From Hyphococcus sp. (lineage in GTDB: Bacteria > Pseudomonadota > Alphaproteobacteria > Caulobacterales > Parvularculaceae), in the NCBI GenBank assembly GCA_028281665.1, contig JANQJK010000015.1, positions 99,882 through 163,881 of the forward strand: a stretch of DNA of 64,000 nt, written 5' to 3'. The notes beneath the pieces are model-generated. The model was given only the letters and a program-made list of their open reading frames with translations. It made no database searches and was not told where the DNA came from. Positions 42,138 to 50,939 of this stretch are shown here, one piece after another (position 1 is the first letter of the stretch; each line of letters begins with the position of its first letter). Both the position numbers and the translations under genes were made by a program.

Positions 42138-43205
42138 TCAGCGCTCCGTCAGCTTGAATTCGATGCGCCGGTTCTGGGCGAGCGCCGCGGCCGAATAACC
42201 GGAAACGAGCGGGAAGTCCGCACCGAGACCGCTGGCGACGAGCCGGCGGGACGGAACGCCCCGGCCTTCCAGATAGCGCGTGACCGAAAGCGCGCGGGCC
42301 GCGGACAGGCCCTTATTGTCGGTAAAGCGCGCGGCGCAGGCCGGGCCAAGGGGGGTTGCGTCGGCATGGCCGTCAACGCGCATGACCCAGTTCTGGATCG
42401 CTTGCGTGTCCTCGTCGTTTTCGCGTCCGGCGACCTGCGCCTTGATGCGGCGGTCAATCTCCAGAATTGCGTTGGCGACGCCGTTGAGGCTTTGAGCGGC
42501 GCTCGGAGAAAGGGTTGCCTGACAGGAGCCAAAGAGCGCGTCGCCGCTGACGATCAGCCGGTCGCCCCGCACCGTGACGCCTTGCAGCCCTTCCAGCGCG
42601 GCGCGGGCTTCCTCGAAAAAGCGCGAGCGCACTTCCTGTAGCTCCTGAACTTTCCGCGCAAGCGCCGCGTTGAGGCGCTGGGAAAGGTTTTCGATCTGCG
42701 CCTGCTGTTCGAGATCCTTGGCTTCCGCCGCGTCGAGCGCTTCCTGAAGCGAGGCCAGCTGCCGGCGCAGGGCGGCGATCTGCGCGTTCAGTGTGGCGAT
42801 CTCGCTTTTCTGTTCTTCGGACAGTGCTTTTTCCGCCTCAAGTTCTTCGGCCGACGCGGCGACGGCGGCCTGGCTTGCGGCGAGCGTTGCGGCAAGGGCG
42901 GTCAGTTCGTCGTTCTTTTCGTCGATAGTCGTTTCAAGGGACAGGATCTGTGCGCTGAGTGTTTCGTTCTCCGTTTGCGCGAGGCCGAGCTGATCGTTCA
43001 GGGAATTGATCTCTGCGATCAGGCGCGCGAGTTCCGAATCCTTGTCGGCGAGTTCCTGTTTGACCGTGTTCAGCCGGTCGCCGAGATAAAACTGGGCGAC
43101 GACAAAGATCGACAGGACAAACATCAAAACCAGCAGCAACGTCGACAGGCCGTCGACGAAGCCCGGCCAGATGTTGGCCTCGCTTCTGGTGCGCCGCCGC
43201 GCCAT
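42138..43205 (-). CDS. MotB/OmpA-like peptidoglycan-binding protein
   Basis: A 355-residue protein with one N-terminal helix bearing an Asp (FVDGLSTLLLVLMFVLSIFV, about 16-35), as in MotB/ExbD-type proton channel subunits. A coiled-coil rod of about 150 residues (about 45-195) and a C-terminal OmpA domain follow (GHADATPLGPAC at about 275-286, then RALSVTRYLEGRGVPSRRLV and NRRIEFKLTER). It should pair with the MotA/ExbB-like protein encoded just upstream and anchor it to the cell wall. Confidence 0.86.
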   Translation of the reverse strand: MARRRTRSEANIWPGFVDGLSTLLLVLMFVLSIFVVAQFYLGDRLNTVKQELADKDSELARLIAEINSLNDQLGLAQTENETLSAQILSLETTIDEKNDELTALAATLAASQAAVAASAEELEAEKALSEEQKSEIATLNAQIAALRRQLASLQEALDAAEAKDLEQQAQIENLSQRLNAALARKVQELQEVRSRFFEEARAALEGLQGVTVRGDRLIVSGDALFGSCQATLSPSAAQSLNGVANAILEIDRRIKAQVAGRENDEDTQAIQNWVMRVDGHADATPLGPACAARFTDNKGLSAARALSVTRYLEGRGVPSRRLVASGLGADFPLVSGYSAAALAQNRRIEFKLTER

Positions 43206-43208
43206 GGA

Positions 43209-44159
43209 TTACTCCCCGCCGCCGACGCGTATGAGCGTGCGGTTGAGCGCGCGGATCTCGTCCTTGAGTTCCGACGTCTGGCCGGCGCTGGCTTTGATCT
43301 GCGTTTCCGTATTGGCCGACAGCGCCGTCTCCAGATTAGAAATGGCTTCGGCGAGTTCGGCGAAATCTGCGCCGGCGTAAGACTTGGCGCCGTCGCCATT
43401 CGGCGCGCGAATGGTTTCCGTTTGTCCGGCGAGCCAGTCTTCAAGGTCGGTGTAGAAGCGGTTCTGCGCCTGGCCGGCTTGCAGGTCGAGGAAGCCGACA
43501 ACAAGGCTGCCGCCGAGACCGAAGAGGGAGGATGAAAACGCCGTGCCCATGCCGGACAGGGGTTCCTTCAAATTCTGGATCAACTGCGCGACCGCGTCTT
43601 CGGCGTTGCCGCCGGTTGAGGCGAGCCCGTTAATGGTGGCGGCAACGGCGTTCACCGTTTCCAGCAATCCCCAGAACGTGCCGAGCAGGCCGAGAAAGAC
43701 GAGCAGGTTCATGATGTAACGGCCCATCTCGCGGCCCTCGTCCATCCGTGTGCCAACGGAATCGAGCATGGAGCGGGTGGACTCCGGCGAGAAGCGGTCG
43801 CGGAAATTGGTGTCGGCGAGGAGTTGCGACAGGGCGTTGATCAGGCCCGGCGGGTTGCGCATGCGACGGGTCGTCGGGTCGACGCCCTCGCGAAAGCCCT
43901 CGATCCATTTGACGGCGCGGCTGACCGTTTCGGTCAGGTTGAAATGATAAACAACGCCGAGAAAGAGCACGAACAGGATAAGGCCGTTAAGCGCCGGGTT
44001 GGCGCTGAAGGCGTCGATCAGCAGGCTCGTCGGCTGCGGGCTCAATGGTGAGAGATAAAAGATCACCGCCGCGACCAGCAAGAGGAAGATCATCATATTC
44101 AAGACATATCGGCCGGGTCGCGCAAACCGAACCGTTCTTTCCCGTGAACGCGCCATCAA
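43209..44159 (-). CDS. MotA/TolQ/ExbB-like proton channel protein
   Basis: A 316-residue protein. Hydrophobic segments lie at about 19-37 and 56-74, and the family core LVFLGLLGTFWGLLETVNAV (about 150-169) and MGTAFSSSLFGLGGSLVVGF (about 204-223) matches the TolQ/ExbB/MotA proton channel domain. The C-terminal 70 residues are an amphipathic coiled coil. First gene of a four-gene operon (channel, OmpA-like, secreted protein, M23 peptidase). Not part of a flagellar or Tol-Pal cluster here. Confidence 0.85.
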   Translation of the reverse strand: MMARSRERTVRFARPGRYVLNMMIFLLLVAAVIFYLSPLSPQPTSLLIDAFSANPALNGLILFVLFLGVVYHFNLTETVSRAVKWIEGFREGVDPTTRRMRNPPGLINALSQLLADTNFRDRFSPESTRSMLDSVGTRMDEGREMGRYIMNLLVFLGLLGTFWGLLETVNAVAATINGLASTGGNAEDAVAQLIQNLKEPLSGMGTAFSSSLFGLGGSLVVGFLDLQAGQAQNRFYTDLEDWLAGQTETIRAPNGDGAKSYAGADFAELAEAISNLETALSANTETQIKASAGQTSELKDEIRALNRTLIRVGGGE

Positions 44160-44549
44160 AGAACCCCTTTAACCCTGTTCCGCGCCGCCCTGCTTCCCGT
44201 CGCAGCCACGGCGTTCGCCCCGTCGGGCAACCTTAATGCAAAACCCGGCCCGCTGGCCATGTCCCATGTGCATCCTGTTGGCCGCCCGGCCCCATGGGCC
44301 GGGTTGCAGGCGGAGCGGGGCTCAGCGCCCGCCGGGGTTATCCCCAGCGCCCGGTGGCCGCCCGGTCCGCCGGGCCCGCAGGAAATGACCGGCCGCGCCG
44401 TATAACCCCGGGATGTCTCACAAATGTGTCGATCGTTTCGCATACCCCCATCATACGGGCGCCGGCGACGGCGTTGATACGTATCGACCGAATGCGGGAT
44501 TCGTTGAAGAATTTACGGTTATGGTTGTTCGGCGCCCGTCGAACTCGCC
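44160..44549. other. 390-base gene-free stretch
   Basis: Between the MotA/ExbB-like gene and the hypothetical gene at 44550. It holds the second copy of the 74-nt element (44449-44522). Nearer the MotA-like gene is a very GC-rich block (about 44225-44410) with many local inverted repeats, for example around GGCCGCCCGGCCCCATGGGC. The open frames here look like chance. It may contain the operon promoter or a structured leader on the minus strand; no known RNA family was recognised. Confidence 0.5.
44449..44522 (-). repeat. 74-nt conserved element, copy 2
   Basis: Reverse-strand copy of the element at 26353-26426, about 61 of 74 positions identical by hand, same length and no gaps. It starts about 30 bases after the stop codon of the hypothetical gene at 44550, as copy 1 starts about 40 bases after the M20 stop. 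It contains the palindrome GATACGTATC. Weaker similarity extends to TAAGGCGAG on the upstream side. Confidence 0.7.
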
Positions 44550-45407
44550 TTAATCGGGTGTGGTTGGTTCGCCGCCCTTGCGCCGTTTCCATACGCTCAT
44601 GCCGAACCTGCCGGTCATCTCCAGCGTATCGTCGTCGCGAAAGCGGAAGGAGCCGGCGTCGGAAAGCCCCGTGCCCGGCGCCTCGGACATGAAAAGACCG
44701 TCCGCCGCTTTGTAGACGCCGTTAACGGCGCCGGTCGGCGTTTTGAAAAAATAGGTTCCGTTGTCGTAATACTCCACAACCCATTCGGGCTGATAGGGGG
44801 AGGAGAGATACCACGTCCCCACAAAACCGTCCGCACCCGCTGCAAGATTGGCTTCCGGGTTTACGCGCTGAAACTCCCGCGTCAGCCTGTCGAGCTTTTC
44901 GTTGATCTCGCTTTGCCCTGTCTCCAGCGTGTCGAAACGCGCATAGATCGCACGCTGAATTTTCGATGCGCCGGGAAAATGTTTTGCAATGGCGCCGTAG
45001 TCCTCGGCCTGCGCCGCATACTGAAAGAACAGAACGACCGTGAAAAGGGCGGCGGCGAGAACCGCGCTGATAAAATGACCGACACAATGTTTCCGCCATT
45101 TGAGGCGTAGAAAAACGATGGCGCCGAAGACGACGACGGCGATTGCCGAAAGGGCCAGTCCCAACGCCGCGATCGGTCCGAATATCTGCATGATGTCGGA
45201 GACAACGCCGAGGGCGACAAGGGCCGCGCCCGTCAGCGTCCAGTTGCGGGCGTTCAGGGCCTTCAGTCCGTCGTCGCCCAGGATGCGATGGAAGAAAGCG
45301 CCTGCGGTGAGCCGCCGCTGGACGCGCGTTTCGGCGGGCCGCTGCGGTGAGGCCTCCGGTTTTGCGGGGCGCGTTTCGCCCGTCGCTTGGGTTTCCTGTT
45401 CAGTCAT
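44550..45407 (-). CDS. Hypothetical membrane protein (285 aa)
   Basis: A 285-residue protein from the ATG at 45407 (MTEQETQATGETRPAKPEAS). Disordered N-terminus (1-30), three helices (about 60-78, 82-105 and 112-135), a short coiled coil (TLETGQSEINEKLDRLTREF, about 164-183), and a C-terminal lipocalin-like/beta domain (FVGTWYLSSPYQPEWVVEYY, then GTYFFKTPTGAVNGVYKAAD). No named family. It reads toward the MotA/OmpA operon but 390 bases separate them. Confidence 0.75.
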   Translation of the reverse strand: MTEQETQATGETRPAKPEASPQRPAETRVQRRLTAGAFFHRILGDDGLKALNARNWTLTGAALVALGVVSDIMQIFGPIAALGLALSAIAVVVFGAIVFLRLKWRKHCVGHFISAVLAAALFTVVLFFQYAAQAEDYGAIAKHFPGASKIQRAIYARFDTLETGQSEINEKLDRLTREFQRVNPEANLAAGADGFVGTWYLSSPYQPEWVVEYYDNGTYFFKTPTGAVNGVYKAADGLFMSEAPGTGLSDAGSFRFRDDDTLEMTGRFGMSVWKRRKGGEPTTPD

Positions 45408-45585
45408 CGGCGCGGTGCGTCCCCGTGCTGAAAGTTTCGTGGAGACTTTAGCGCCAAACCCCGCGCCGGCGCAAAGGCGTTCAAAAATTGATACCGGCAT
45501 GCATTTTCGTTGACCCGCAAATCAGGAGCGCGTATCCCGCCGGTCCCGCAAACAAGGGAGGAAACGATGAAAAACTATCGTACAC

Positions 45586-45811
45586 ATGAAAGCCTCCCTT
45601 CCTTTCGAGGTGATGTCTAAAAGGCGCAAAGGGTTTCCATCTGAGACCAACGTCAAGCGCGGACTTCGGACAATCAAGGGGGGAGAGGTCGAGCTGAATG
45701 AAAAGCTCGGCCGGAATGATCCTTGCCCGTGCGGATCAGGACGAAGATTTCAAGAAGTGTTGTATGAAATCGAAGCGTTATGACGGCGCCAATCGCGGAG
45801 AGTATTTTTAG
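45586..45811 (+). pseudogene. SEC-C motif small protein with a +1 frameshift
   Basis: The uninterrupted frame from the ATG at 45586 ends at 45783 and reads [20 protein letters not shown], the start of a SEC-C zinc motif, but then loses it. Reading one base further along (a T skipped in AGATTTCAAG) gives [20 protein letters not shown] up to a stop at 45811, completing the expected C-x-C...C-C motif. Either a base is inserted (mutation or assembly error) or the site slips. A good Shine-Dalgarno (GGGAGG) precedes an ATG at 45567 in yet another frame. Confidence 0.6.
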
Positions 45812-45822
45812 ATAGGCAGAAA

Positions 45823-45852
45823 AAACCCGGCTTTTTCGCAAAAGCCGGGTTT
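45823..45852 (-). terminator. Terminator of the M16 peptidase gene, probably bidirectional
   Basis: A perfect 13-bp stem, AAACCCGGCTTTT and AAAAGCCGGGTTT with loop TCGC. On the minus strand it is followed by a run of T, 25 bases after the M16 stop, and on the plus strand by TTTTTTG a few bases later. It can end transcription from both convergent genes. Confidence 0.88.
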
Positions 45853-45876
45853 CATGATTTTTTGTATGACAGCCTT

Positions 45877-48606
45877 CTAAAGGTCCGTCATCGCCATCAC
45901 TTCGATCGGGCCGATGTCGGCGGCCTCGACTTCGGCGCGGATTTTTTCCGCATCGCCGATGATTACCCAGATGAGTTTGTCCGGATTGATCACTTCGCGG
46001 GCGGCGGCGTTCGTATCGTCAACGCTCAGTGTACGGTATTTCTCCGGCAGGGTCTCCGGATAGTTGAGGGGCCGGTCGAAGCGGTTCGACGACAGAAGGC
46101 TGCCGAGCACCGCGCCCGATGTTTCGTACTGGCCGGGCAGGGAGCGCACGGCGTCGAGCTTGACGCGCGTGAGTTCGTCGTCGCGGGCCGGCGCCGATGA
46201 CAGATAGGCGTTCAGCTCCTTTTTAAGCTCGCCAATCGACGGGCCTGTCTTGTCCGTCTGAACCGGCGCATAGACGAGCCAGGGCCGCTGACCGCGGGCC
46301 GATTGCAGGAAGGTGTAGGCGCCGTAGGCCCAGCCTTTTCCTTCGCGCAGGTTCATGTTGACCCGGGCGTTGAAATTGCCGCCGATGACTTCGTTCATCG
46401 CGTTGATGGCGATGTTGTTGTCGGCGCCCGTGGGCGGGGCGACGTGGCCGGCGAGGATCAGCGACTGCGGCGAGCCCGGCCGGTCGATGATCAGCGTGCG
46501 TGCGCCGTCGGGCAGGCTCACTTCAGCGACGTTCTTTGCAGGCTTTTCGCCGGACGCGCTCCAGGCGCCAAAAGTGCGTTCCAGCAGCGGTTTGATTTCC
46601 GCCATGGTCGTGTCGCCGACAACGAAGATGGCGCCATTGTCGGGCCGCAGCCATTTGCTGCGGAAGTCGACGAGGTCGGCCCGCGTGATCGAAGACACGG
46701 CCTCTTCCGTACCGGAACCGGTGAACGGCAGGCCATAGGCGTGGTCCTCGCCATACATCAGGGGCGGCAGGACGCGCAGGGCGATGGGCACCGGCTGCGC
46801 CTTTTCCTGCTTGATCCCTGCAAGGATCAACTGGCGCTGTCGTTCGATCTCTTCCTCGGCGAATGTCGAACGGCGCACCACGTCGCCGAGGAGCGACACG
46901 GAAGGCGCAAGATTTTCCTTCAGGGCGGACAACTGAACCGTCGTCGCGTCGAGATTGGAGCCGGCGCCGATTGTTGCGCCGAGCTTTTCAAGTTCCGCGG
47001 CGAGGGACAGGGCGTCATAACGGCCTGCGCCCTCGTCGAGCATGTTTGCGGCAAAGTTCGCGAGGCCGAGCTTGCCGCCCGCATCCGCCGCATAACCGGC
47101 GTCGAACTGTAGCGCGATGTTGACGACGGGCACGGTCGACTGGTTGGCCACATAGACCTTCACGCCGTTCGCCAGCGTCGTCTCTTCGATCTCCGGGAAG
47201 GCGAGCGCCGTCTCTCCGGTCACGCCGGGCAGGCCGGTCGAACGGTCAACGCCGTCCGGTTTTGCCGAATATTCCGGAAACGGAAGAACATCGAGTTGAT
47301 GCCAGCCGTCGCCGAGCCATGCTTTCGCGGCTGCAAGGACGCCTCTCGGCGTTGCGGCGTCGAGTTCGTCAAGCTCCGTTGCAAAATAGGCGGGATCGCC
47401 TTTCAGCAGCTCGCCCTGCGCCAGCGTTACGGCCTTGCCGCCGAAACCGCCTACCTCTTCCAGGCCGCGAATGATTGCCGCCCTGGTCTTGGTGGAGACG
47501 AGTTCGACTTCGGCGCGCGTCGGCCCCTTGGCGAGGAATGCGTCGATCACGCGCTCCATTTCGCGCTCGACCTTTTCAACGGACTCGCCGTCTTTGACCG
47601 AGACGATAACGCCGAATATCGACGCCATCTGCAACTCGAAATTGAACACGCTGGCGTCCGTCGCGATCTGCTGGTCGTAGACGAGTTCCTTGTAAAGGCG
47701 CGAGTTCTTGCCGTCGCCGAGGACGCTTGCGGCAACGAAGAGGTCCGTCGCCTGCGGATTGACGTTTTCCGGCGCCGCCCAGACGCGATAAATGCGGGCC
47801 TGCGGCACCTGATCATACATGGTCGCGCGGGTGTTCGCGTTGCGCTCGGGCACCCAGACATCCGGCTTCAGGAGCGGCGGGCCGGCTTCGATGTCGCCGA
47901 AATACTTCTCGACCATCGGGCGCGCTTCTTCCGTATTGATATTGCCGGCGAGCACGAGAATGGCGTTTGACGGGCCGTAATAGGTCTCGAACCATTCCGT
48001 CACGTCTTCAAGAGACGCCGCGTTCAGATCCTCCATCGAGCCAATGGTGGAGTGATGGTAGGGGTGATTATATGGAAACAGGGACTGCTGAATGTTGGTG
48101 AACACCTTGCGGCCGTATGGCTGGTTTTCGCCCTGTCGTTTTTCGTTTTGAACAACGCCGCGCTGTTCGTCGAGCTTCTCCTGGGTCACCGCGCCAATGA
48201 AGTGACCCATGCGATCGGATTCCATCCACAGGATACGGTCGAGGGCCGGCGTCGGCACCGTCTGGAAGTAGTTCGTTCTGTCGGTGTTTGTGGTGCCGTT
48301 AAGGCCGGTGGCGCCCACTTCCTGGAGCGGCTTGAACCACTCGTCGTCATAGTTCTCCGTGCCGTTGAACATCAGATGTTCGAAGAGATGCGCAAATCCC
48401 GATTTGCCCTTGGGCTCGTCTTTCGAGCCGACCTTGTACCAGACCGATACGGCGACAACCGGCGCCTTTCGGTCTTCGTGGACAACGATGGTCAGGCCGT
48501 TATCCAGTTTAAATTTTTCGTATGGGATTTCGATGTCCGCGGCGGTCGCCGGTGTGGAAAGCGCAAGCGCGGCCGCCCCGAGGACGGCGGGGAAAAACTT
48601 GATCAT
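45877..48606 (-). CDS. M16 family zinc metallopeptidase, two-domain
   Basis: A 909-residue secreted protein (signal peptide ends TPATA). First M16 domain with the inverted zinc motif HLFEHLMFNGTEN (HxxEH, about residues 74-86) and the downstream Glu ligand near QNEKRQGENQPYG. The second half is a catalytically inactive M16 domain pair (TLANGVKVYVANQSTVPVVN onward). Such pitrilysin-like peptidases degrade peptides in the periplasm. Stands alone with a strong terminator. Confidence 0.92.
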   Translation of the reverse strand: MIKFFPAVLGAAALALSTPATAADIEIPYEKFKLDNGLTIVVHEDRKAPVVAVSVWYKVGSKDEPKGKSGFAHLFEHLMFNGTENYDDEWFKPLQEVGATGLNGTTNTDRTNYFQTVPTPALDRILWMESDRMGHFIGAVTQEKLDEQRGVVQNEKRQGENQPYGRKVFTNIQQSLFPYNHPYHHSTIGSMEDLNAASLEDVTEWFETYYGPSNAILVLAGNINTEEARPMVEKYFGDIEAGPPLLKPDVWVPERNANTRATMYDQVPQARIYRVWAAPENVNPQATDLFVAASVLGDGKNSRLYKELVYDQQIATDASVFNFELQMASIFGVIVSVKDGESVEKVEREMERVIDAFLAKGPTRAEVELVSTKTRAAIIRGLEEVGGFGGKAVTLAQGELLKGDPAYFATELDELDAATPRGVLAAAKAWLGDGWHQLDVLPFPEYSAKPDGVDRSTGLPGVTGETALAFPEIEETTLANGVKVYVANQSTVPVVNIALQFDAGYAADAGGKLGLANFAANMLDEGAGRYDALSLAAELEKLGATIGAGSNLDATTVQLSALKENLAPSVSLLGDVVRRSTFAEEEIERQRQLILAGIKQEKAQPVPIALRVLPPLMYGEDHAYGLPFTGSGTEEAVSSITRADLVDFRSKWLRPDNGAIFVVGDTTMAEIKPLLERTFGAWSASGEKPAKNVAEVSLPDGARTLIIDRPGSPQSLILAGHVAPPTGADNNIAINAMNEVIGGNFNARVNMNLREGKGWAYGAYTFLQSARGQRPWLVYAPVQTDKTGPSIGELKKELNAYLSSAPARDDELTRVKLDAVRSLPGQYETSGAVLGSLLSSNRFDRPLNYPETLPEKYRTLSVDDTNAAAREVINPDKLIWVIIGDAEKIRAEVEAADIGPIEVMAMTDL

Positions 48607-48772
48607 GTGAACTCCAGTCTGTTGCCCCAGATATCAGCGCCGCAACATCGTCGGCGCGACGGCGAGGGTCAAGAATGGGCGATGCGGTTTGCCCTTAGAT
48701 TGCAACGGCTTGTCGCGAACTGGCCGATTCTGCTAGCGTCGATTGCGAATGGGGCGGCCCGGAATATTTGCC

Positions 48773-48855
48773 CGCTCATCCCGGCGAAGGCCGGGATCTC
48801 TGGCCTAGGGTGCGGTGCTTGCCGCCTTAGATCCCGGCCTTCGCCGGGATGAGCG
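48773..48855. repeat. Dispersed palindromic repeat, 27-bp arms (copy 2)
   Basis: Arms 48773-48799 and 48829-48855 are identical to those at 22841-22867 and 22898-22924, with a different 29-base loop. It lies in the 293-base gap between the M16 gene and the RegA-like gene; nothing else was seen in that gap. Confidence 0.85.
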
Positions 48856-48899
48856 GAAGTCTATTTGAACCGTATTAGCCGCAATTGACTCGAATTGAA

Positions 48900-49469
48900 T
48901 CAGCGCGGCGCGCGCTTGGCGAGAATGCGTTGCAGCGTGCGCCGGTGCATGCCGAGGCGTCGCGCCGTTTCCGAAACGTTGTGATCGCACAGCTCGTAGA
49001 CGCGCTGGATATGTTCCCACCGAATGCGGTCGGCGGACATGGGGTTTTCCGGCGGGTCGGGCCGTTCGCCCGGTTTGGCGAGCAGCGCCTTTTGCACGTC
49101 GTCCGCGTCCGCCGGCTTGGGAAGGTAATCGATGGCGCCGGCCTTTACCGCCGCAACGGCGGTGGCGATATTGCCGTAACCGGTGAGCATCACCACGCGG
49201 CAGTCCTCGCGCTTGTCGTGGATGCGGTTCACAACCTCCAGGCCGTCGCCGTCTTCAAGACGCAGATCGACGACGGCGAAGGCCGGGGCGATCTCTTTCA
49301 GGATGCCGCCGGCGTCGGCGACGCCCGCGGCCAGGATCGGCTGAAAGCCGCGCTTTTCCATGGCGCGGGCAAGGCGCGTTCGAAAGGGTTCGTCATCGTC
49401 GACGATCAGGAGCGTGGCATCCTGGGGGAGGGTAGCGTCGGCGTCGCGGGCTTCTTCAAGCGTGTTCAT
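48900..49469 (-). CDS. regA: Response regulator of the ActR/RegA/PrrA family
   Basis: A 189-residue regulator: receiver domain with LLIVDDDEPFRTRLARAMEK, phospho-acceptor Asp in AVVDLRLEDGDGLEVV, VVMLTGYGNIATAVAAVKAG and the Lys in YLPKPADADD. The C-terminal Fis-like HTH has the RegA-type NVSETARRLGMHRRTLQRIL. RegA/PrrA/ActR controls redox-dependent genes of respiration. Here it is encoded 61 bases downstream of the regB-like gene and reads in the same direction. Confidence 0.93.
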   Translation of the reverse strand: MNTLEEARDADATLPQDATLLIVDDDEPFRTRLARAMEKRGFQPILAAGVADAGGILKEIAPAFAVVDLRLEDGDGLEVVNRIHDKREDCRVVMLTGYGNIATAVAAVKAGAIDYLPKPADADDVQKALLAKPGERPDPPENPMSADRIRWEHIQRVYELCDHNVSETARRLGMHRRTLQRILAKRAPR

Positions 49470-49530
49470 ATCGGCCGTTCATCTGCTTACCGTTGCTTCC
49501 GGTCCTAAATGCGCCGACTGCCCAACAAAT

Positions 49531-50919
49531 TCAAGCGTTTGGCGACTGCGAGACCCCGTTCCGTCCGAGCGGCTCCGTGGTGATCGCGGCGAGGGGCCAG
49601 GCGACGCTCACATGGGCGCCGCCGGTCTCCCGGTTGGCCCAGGCGATTTCCGCGCCTGTCCCTTCCAGCAGCGATTTGGCGATGAAAAAGCCGAGCCCCA
49701 TGCCGCCGGTGCGCGCGCTTGCGGTCCGCAAGCCTTCGGCGCGCCGCGCCTCGGAGCGTCGCCCGGCAAGGCGGCTCGACACGTAAGGTTCGCCCAGCCG
49801 GGCGAGGACTTCGACAGAAAAACCGGGGCCGTCATCGTCGACGGTGATGACGAGGCGTTCGGCGGTCCAGGCGGCGCCCACCCGGACCTCCCCTCTGGCG
49901 AACCCGACGGCATTCTCGACGAAGTTTCGCAGCCCGTAGACAATTTCCGGACGCCGCCGGAGCATCGGCTCGGGCGCGCCGTCGCCGCTTTCCGTCTCGA
50001 TACGGATTTCCGGGCCATTGATGTTTTCGAGGAACGGAGAGGCCGCTTCTTTCAGAAGGCCGACAACATCGACGCGGTCGTGAATGGCGTCGCCGGCCTC
50101 GCCGTGCTGGGAAAGGCGCCCGAGGATTTCCCGGCAGCGCTTCACCTGATCGACCAGCAACGCCGCGTCGTCGCGCAGCATCTCGTCGCTTTCCAGCTCG
50201 CGCTGCATCTCCTTCGCCGTGAGCTGGATCGTCGCGAGGGGCGTGCCGAGTTCGTGCGCCGCCGCCGCTGCGAGCCCGCCCAGCGCCGACAATCGCTGCT
50301 CGCGTTCGAGCACAAGCTGCGTCGCCGCGAGGGCCGAGCGCATCTGCGCGGACTCAGCGGCGATGCGATGGGCGTAAGCCGCGAAAAACATCACCGAAAA
50401 GGAGAGCGCCGCCCAGACGCCGAATTTGTATATGGGTGCAAGTTCAAGCGCCTCGCCGGCGCGCCAGGGCAGCGGCATATGATAAAGCGCCAGCACGCCG
50501 ACGCCCGCAAGGGCCAATGCTGCGATGAGGATCGTATATCGGAGCGCCAGGAAACTGGCGGCGATCATCACCGGCGCGATGATCAGTGCAGAGAAGGGAT
50601 TGAGGAGCCCCCCGGTAAAAGACAGCAACGCGCAAAGCTGGACGATATCGAATGCGATAAAGGCGGCGGCCTCGCGGTCGGTGAGAAAGCGCTGCGGCGA
50701 AAACCGAAGCGCCGTGAACAGATTAAGCCAGGCGCTTGCCGCAATCGCCATGATGCACAGCCCGAGCGGTGTTGCGAAACCGACCGCAAAATGCACTGTC
50801 AGAATGGCGAGCGACTGCCCGCCGACGGCGAGCCAGCGCAACGTCGTCAGCGTGCGCAGGCGAACGGGCCCCCTCAGGGCGTTGACGGCTGTCTTGGCGT
50901 TAACCAGGGCGTTGGGCAT
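49531..50919 (-). CDS. regB: Redox sensor histidine kinase of the RegB/PrrB/ActS family
   Basis: A 462-residue kinase with about six N-terminal helices including the conserved quinone-site motif GGLLNPFSALII (about 99-110), the H-box AAAHELGTPLATIQLTAKEM and a HATPase domain (NFVENAVGFARGEVRVGAAW, DDDGPGFS, GGMGLGFFIAKSLL). RegB senses the ubiquinone redox state and phosphorylates RegA. The redox-active cysteine of RegB near the H-box can be sought in KRCREILGRLSQ. Its neighbours (sco gene divergent, regA downstream) support the assignment. Confidence 0.92.
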   Translation of the reverse strand: MPNALVNAKTAVNALRGPVRLRTLTTLRWLAVGGQSLAILTVHFAVGFATPLGLCIMAIAASAWLNLFTALRFSPQRFLTDREAAAFIAFDIVQLCALLSFTGGLLNPFSALIIAPVMIAASFLALRYTILIAALALAGVGVLALYHMPLPWRAGEALELAPIYKFGVWAALSFSVMFFAAYAHRIAAESAQMRSALAATQLVLEREQRLSALGGLAAAAAHELGTPLATIQLTAKEMQRELESDEMLRDDAALLVDQVKRCREILGRLSQHGEAGDAIHDRVDVVGLLKEAASPFLENINGPEIRIETESGDGAPEPMLRRRPEIVYGLRNFVENAVGFARGEVRVGAAWTAERLVITVDDDGPGFSVEVLARLGEPYVSSRLAGRRSEARRAEGLRTASARTGGMGLGFFIAKSLLEGTGAEIAWANRETGGAHVSVAWPLAAITTEPLGRNGVSQSPNA

Positions 50920-50939
50920 TCAGATGTTTCTACGCGTCT

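Noticed and set aside
42138..44159. ZorA/ZorB of a Zorya phage-defence system
   Set aside because: MotA/MotB-like proteins are the hallmark, but the channel protein lacks the long ZorA tail. No ZorC, ZorD or ZorE follows; a secreted protein and an M23 peptidase do.
44225..44410. RNase P RNA, tmRNA or 4.5S RNA gene in the GC-rich gap
   Set aside because: The block is structured and GC-rich, but none of the universally conserved sequence segments of these RNAs was found on either strand.
26353..44522. Terminal inverted repeats of an 18-kb mobile element
   Set aside because: The 74-nt copies are inverted, but the DNA between them holds core genes such as coxABC, tldD and gluQRS, with no transposase, integrase or target duplication seen.
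45586..45783. Intact 65-residue SEC-C protein
   Set aside because: The continuous frame loses the second half of the zinc motif, which appears in the next frame, so a frameshift was annotated instead.
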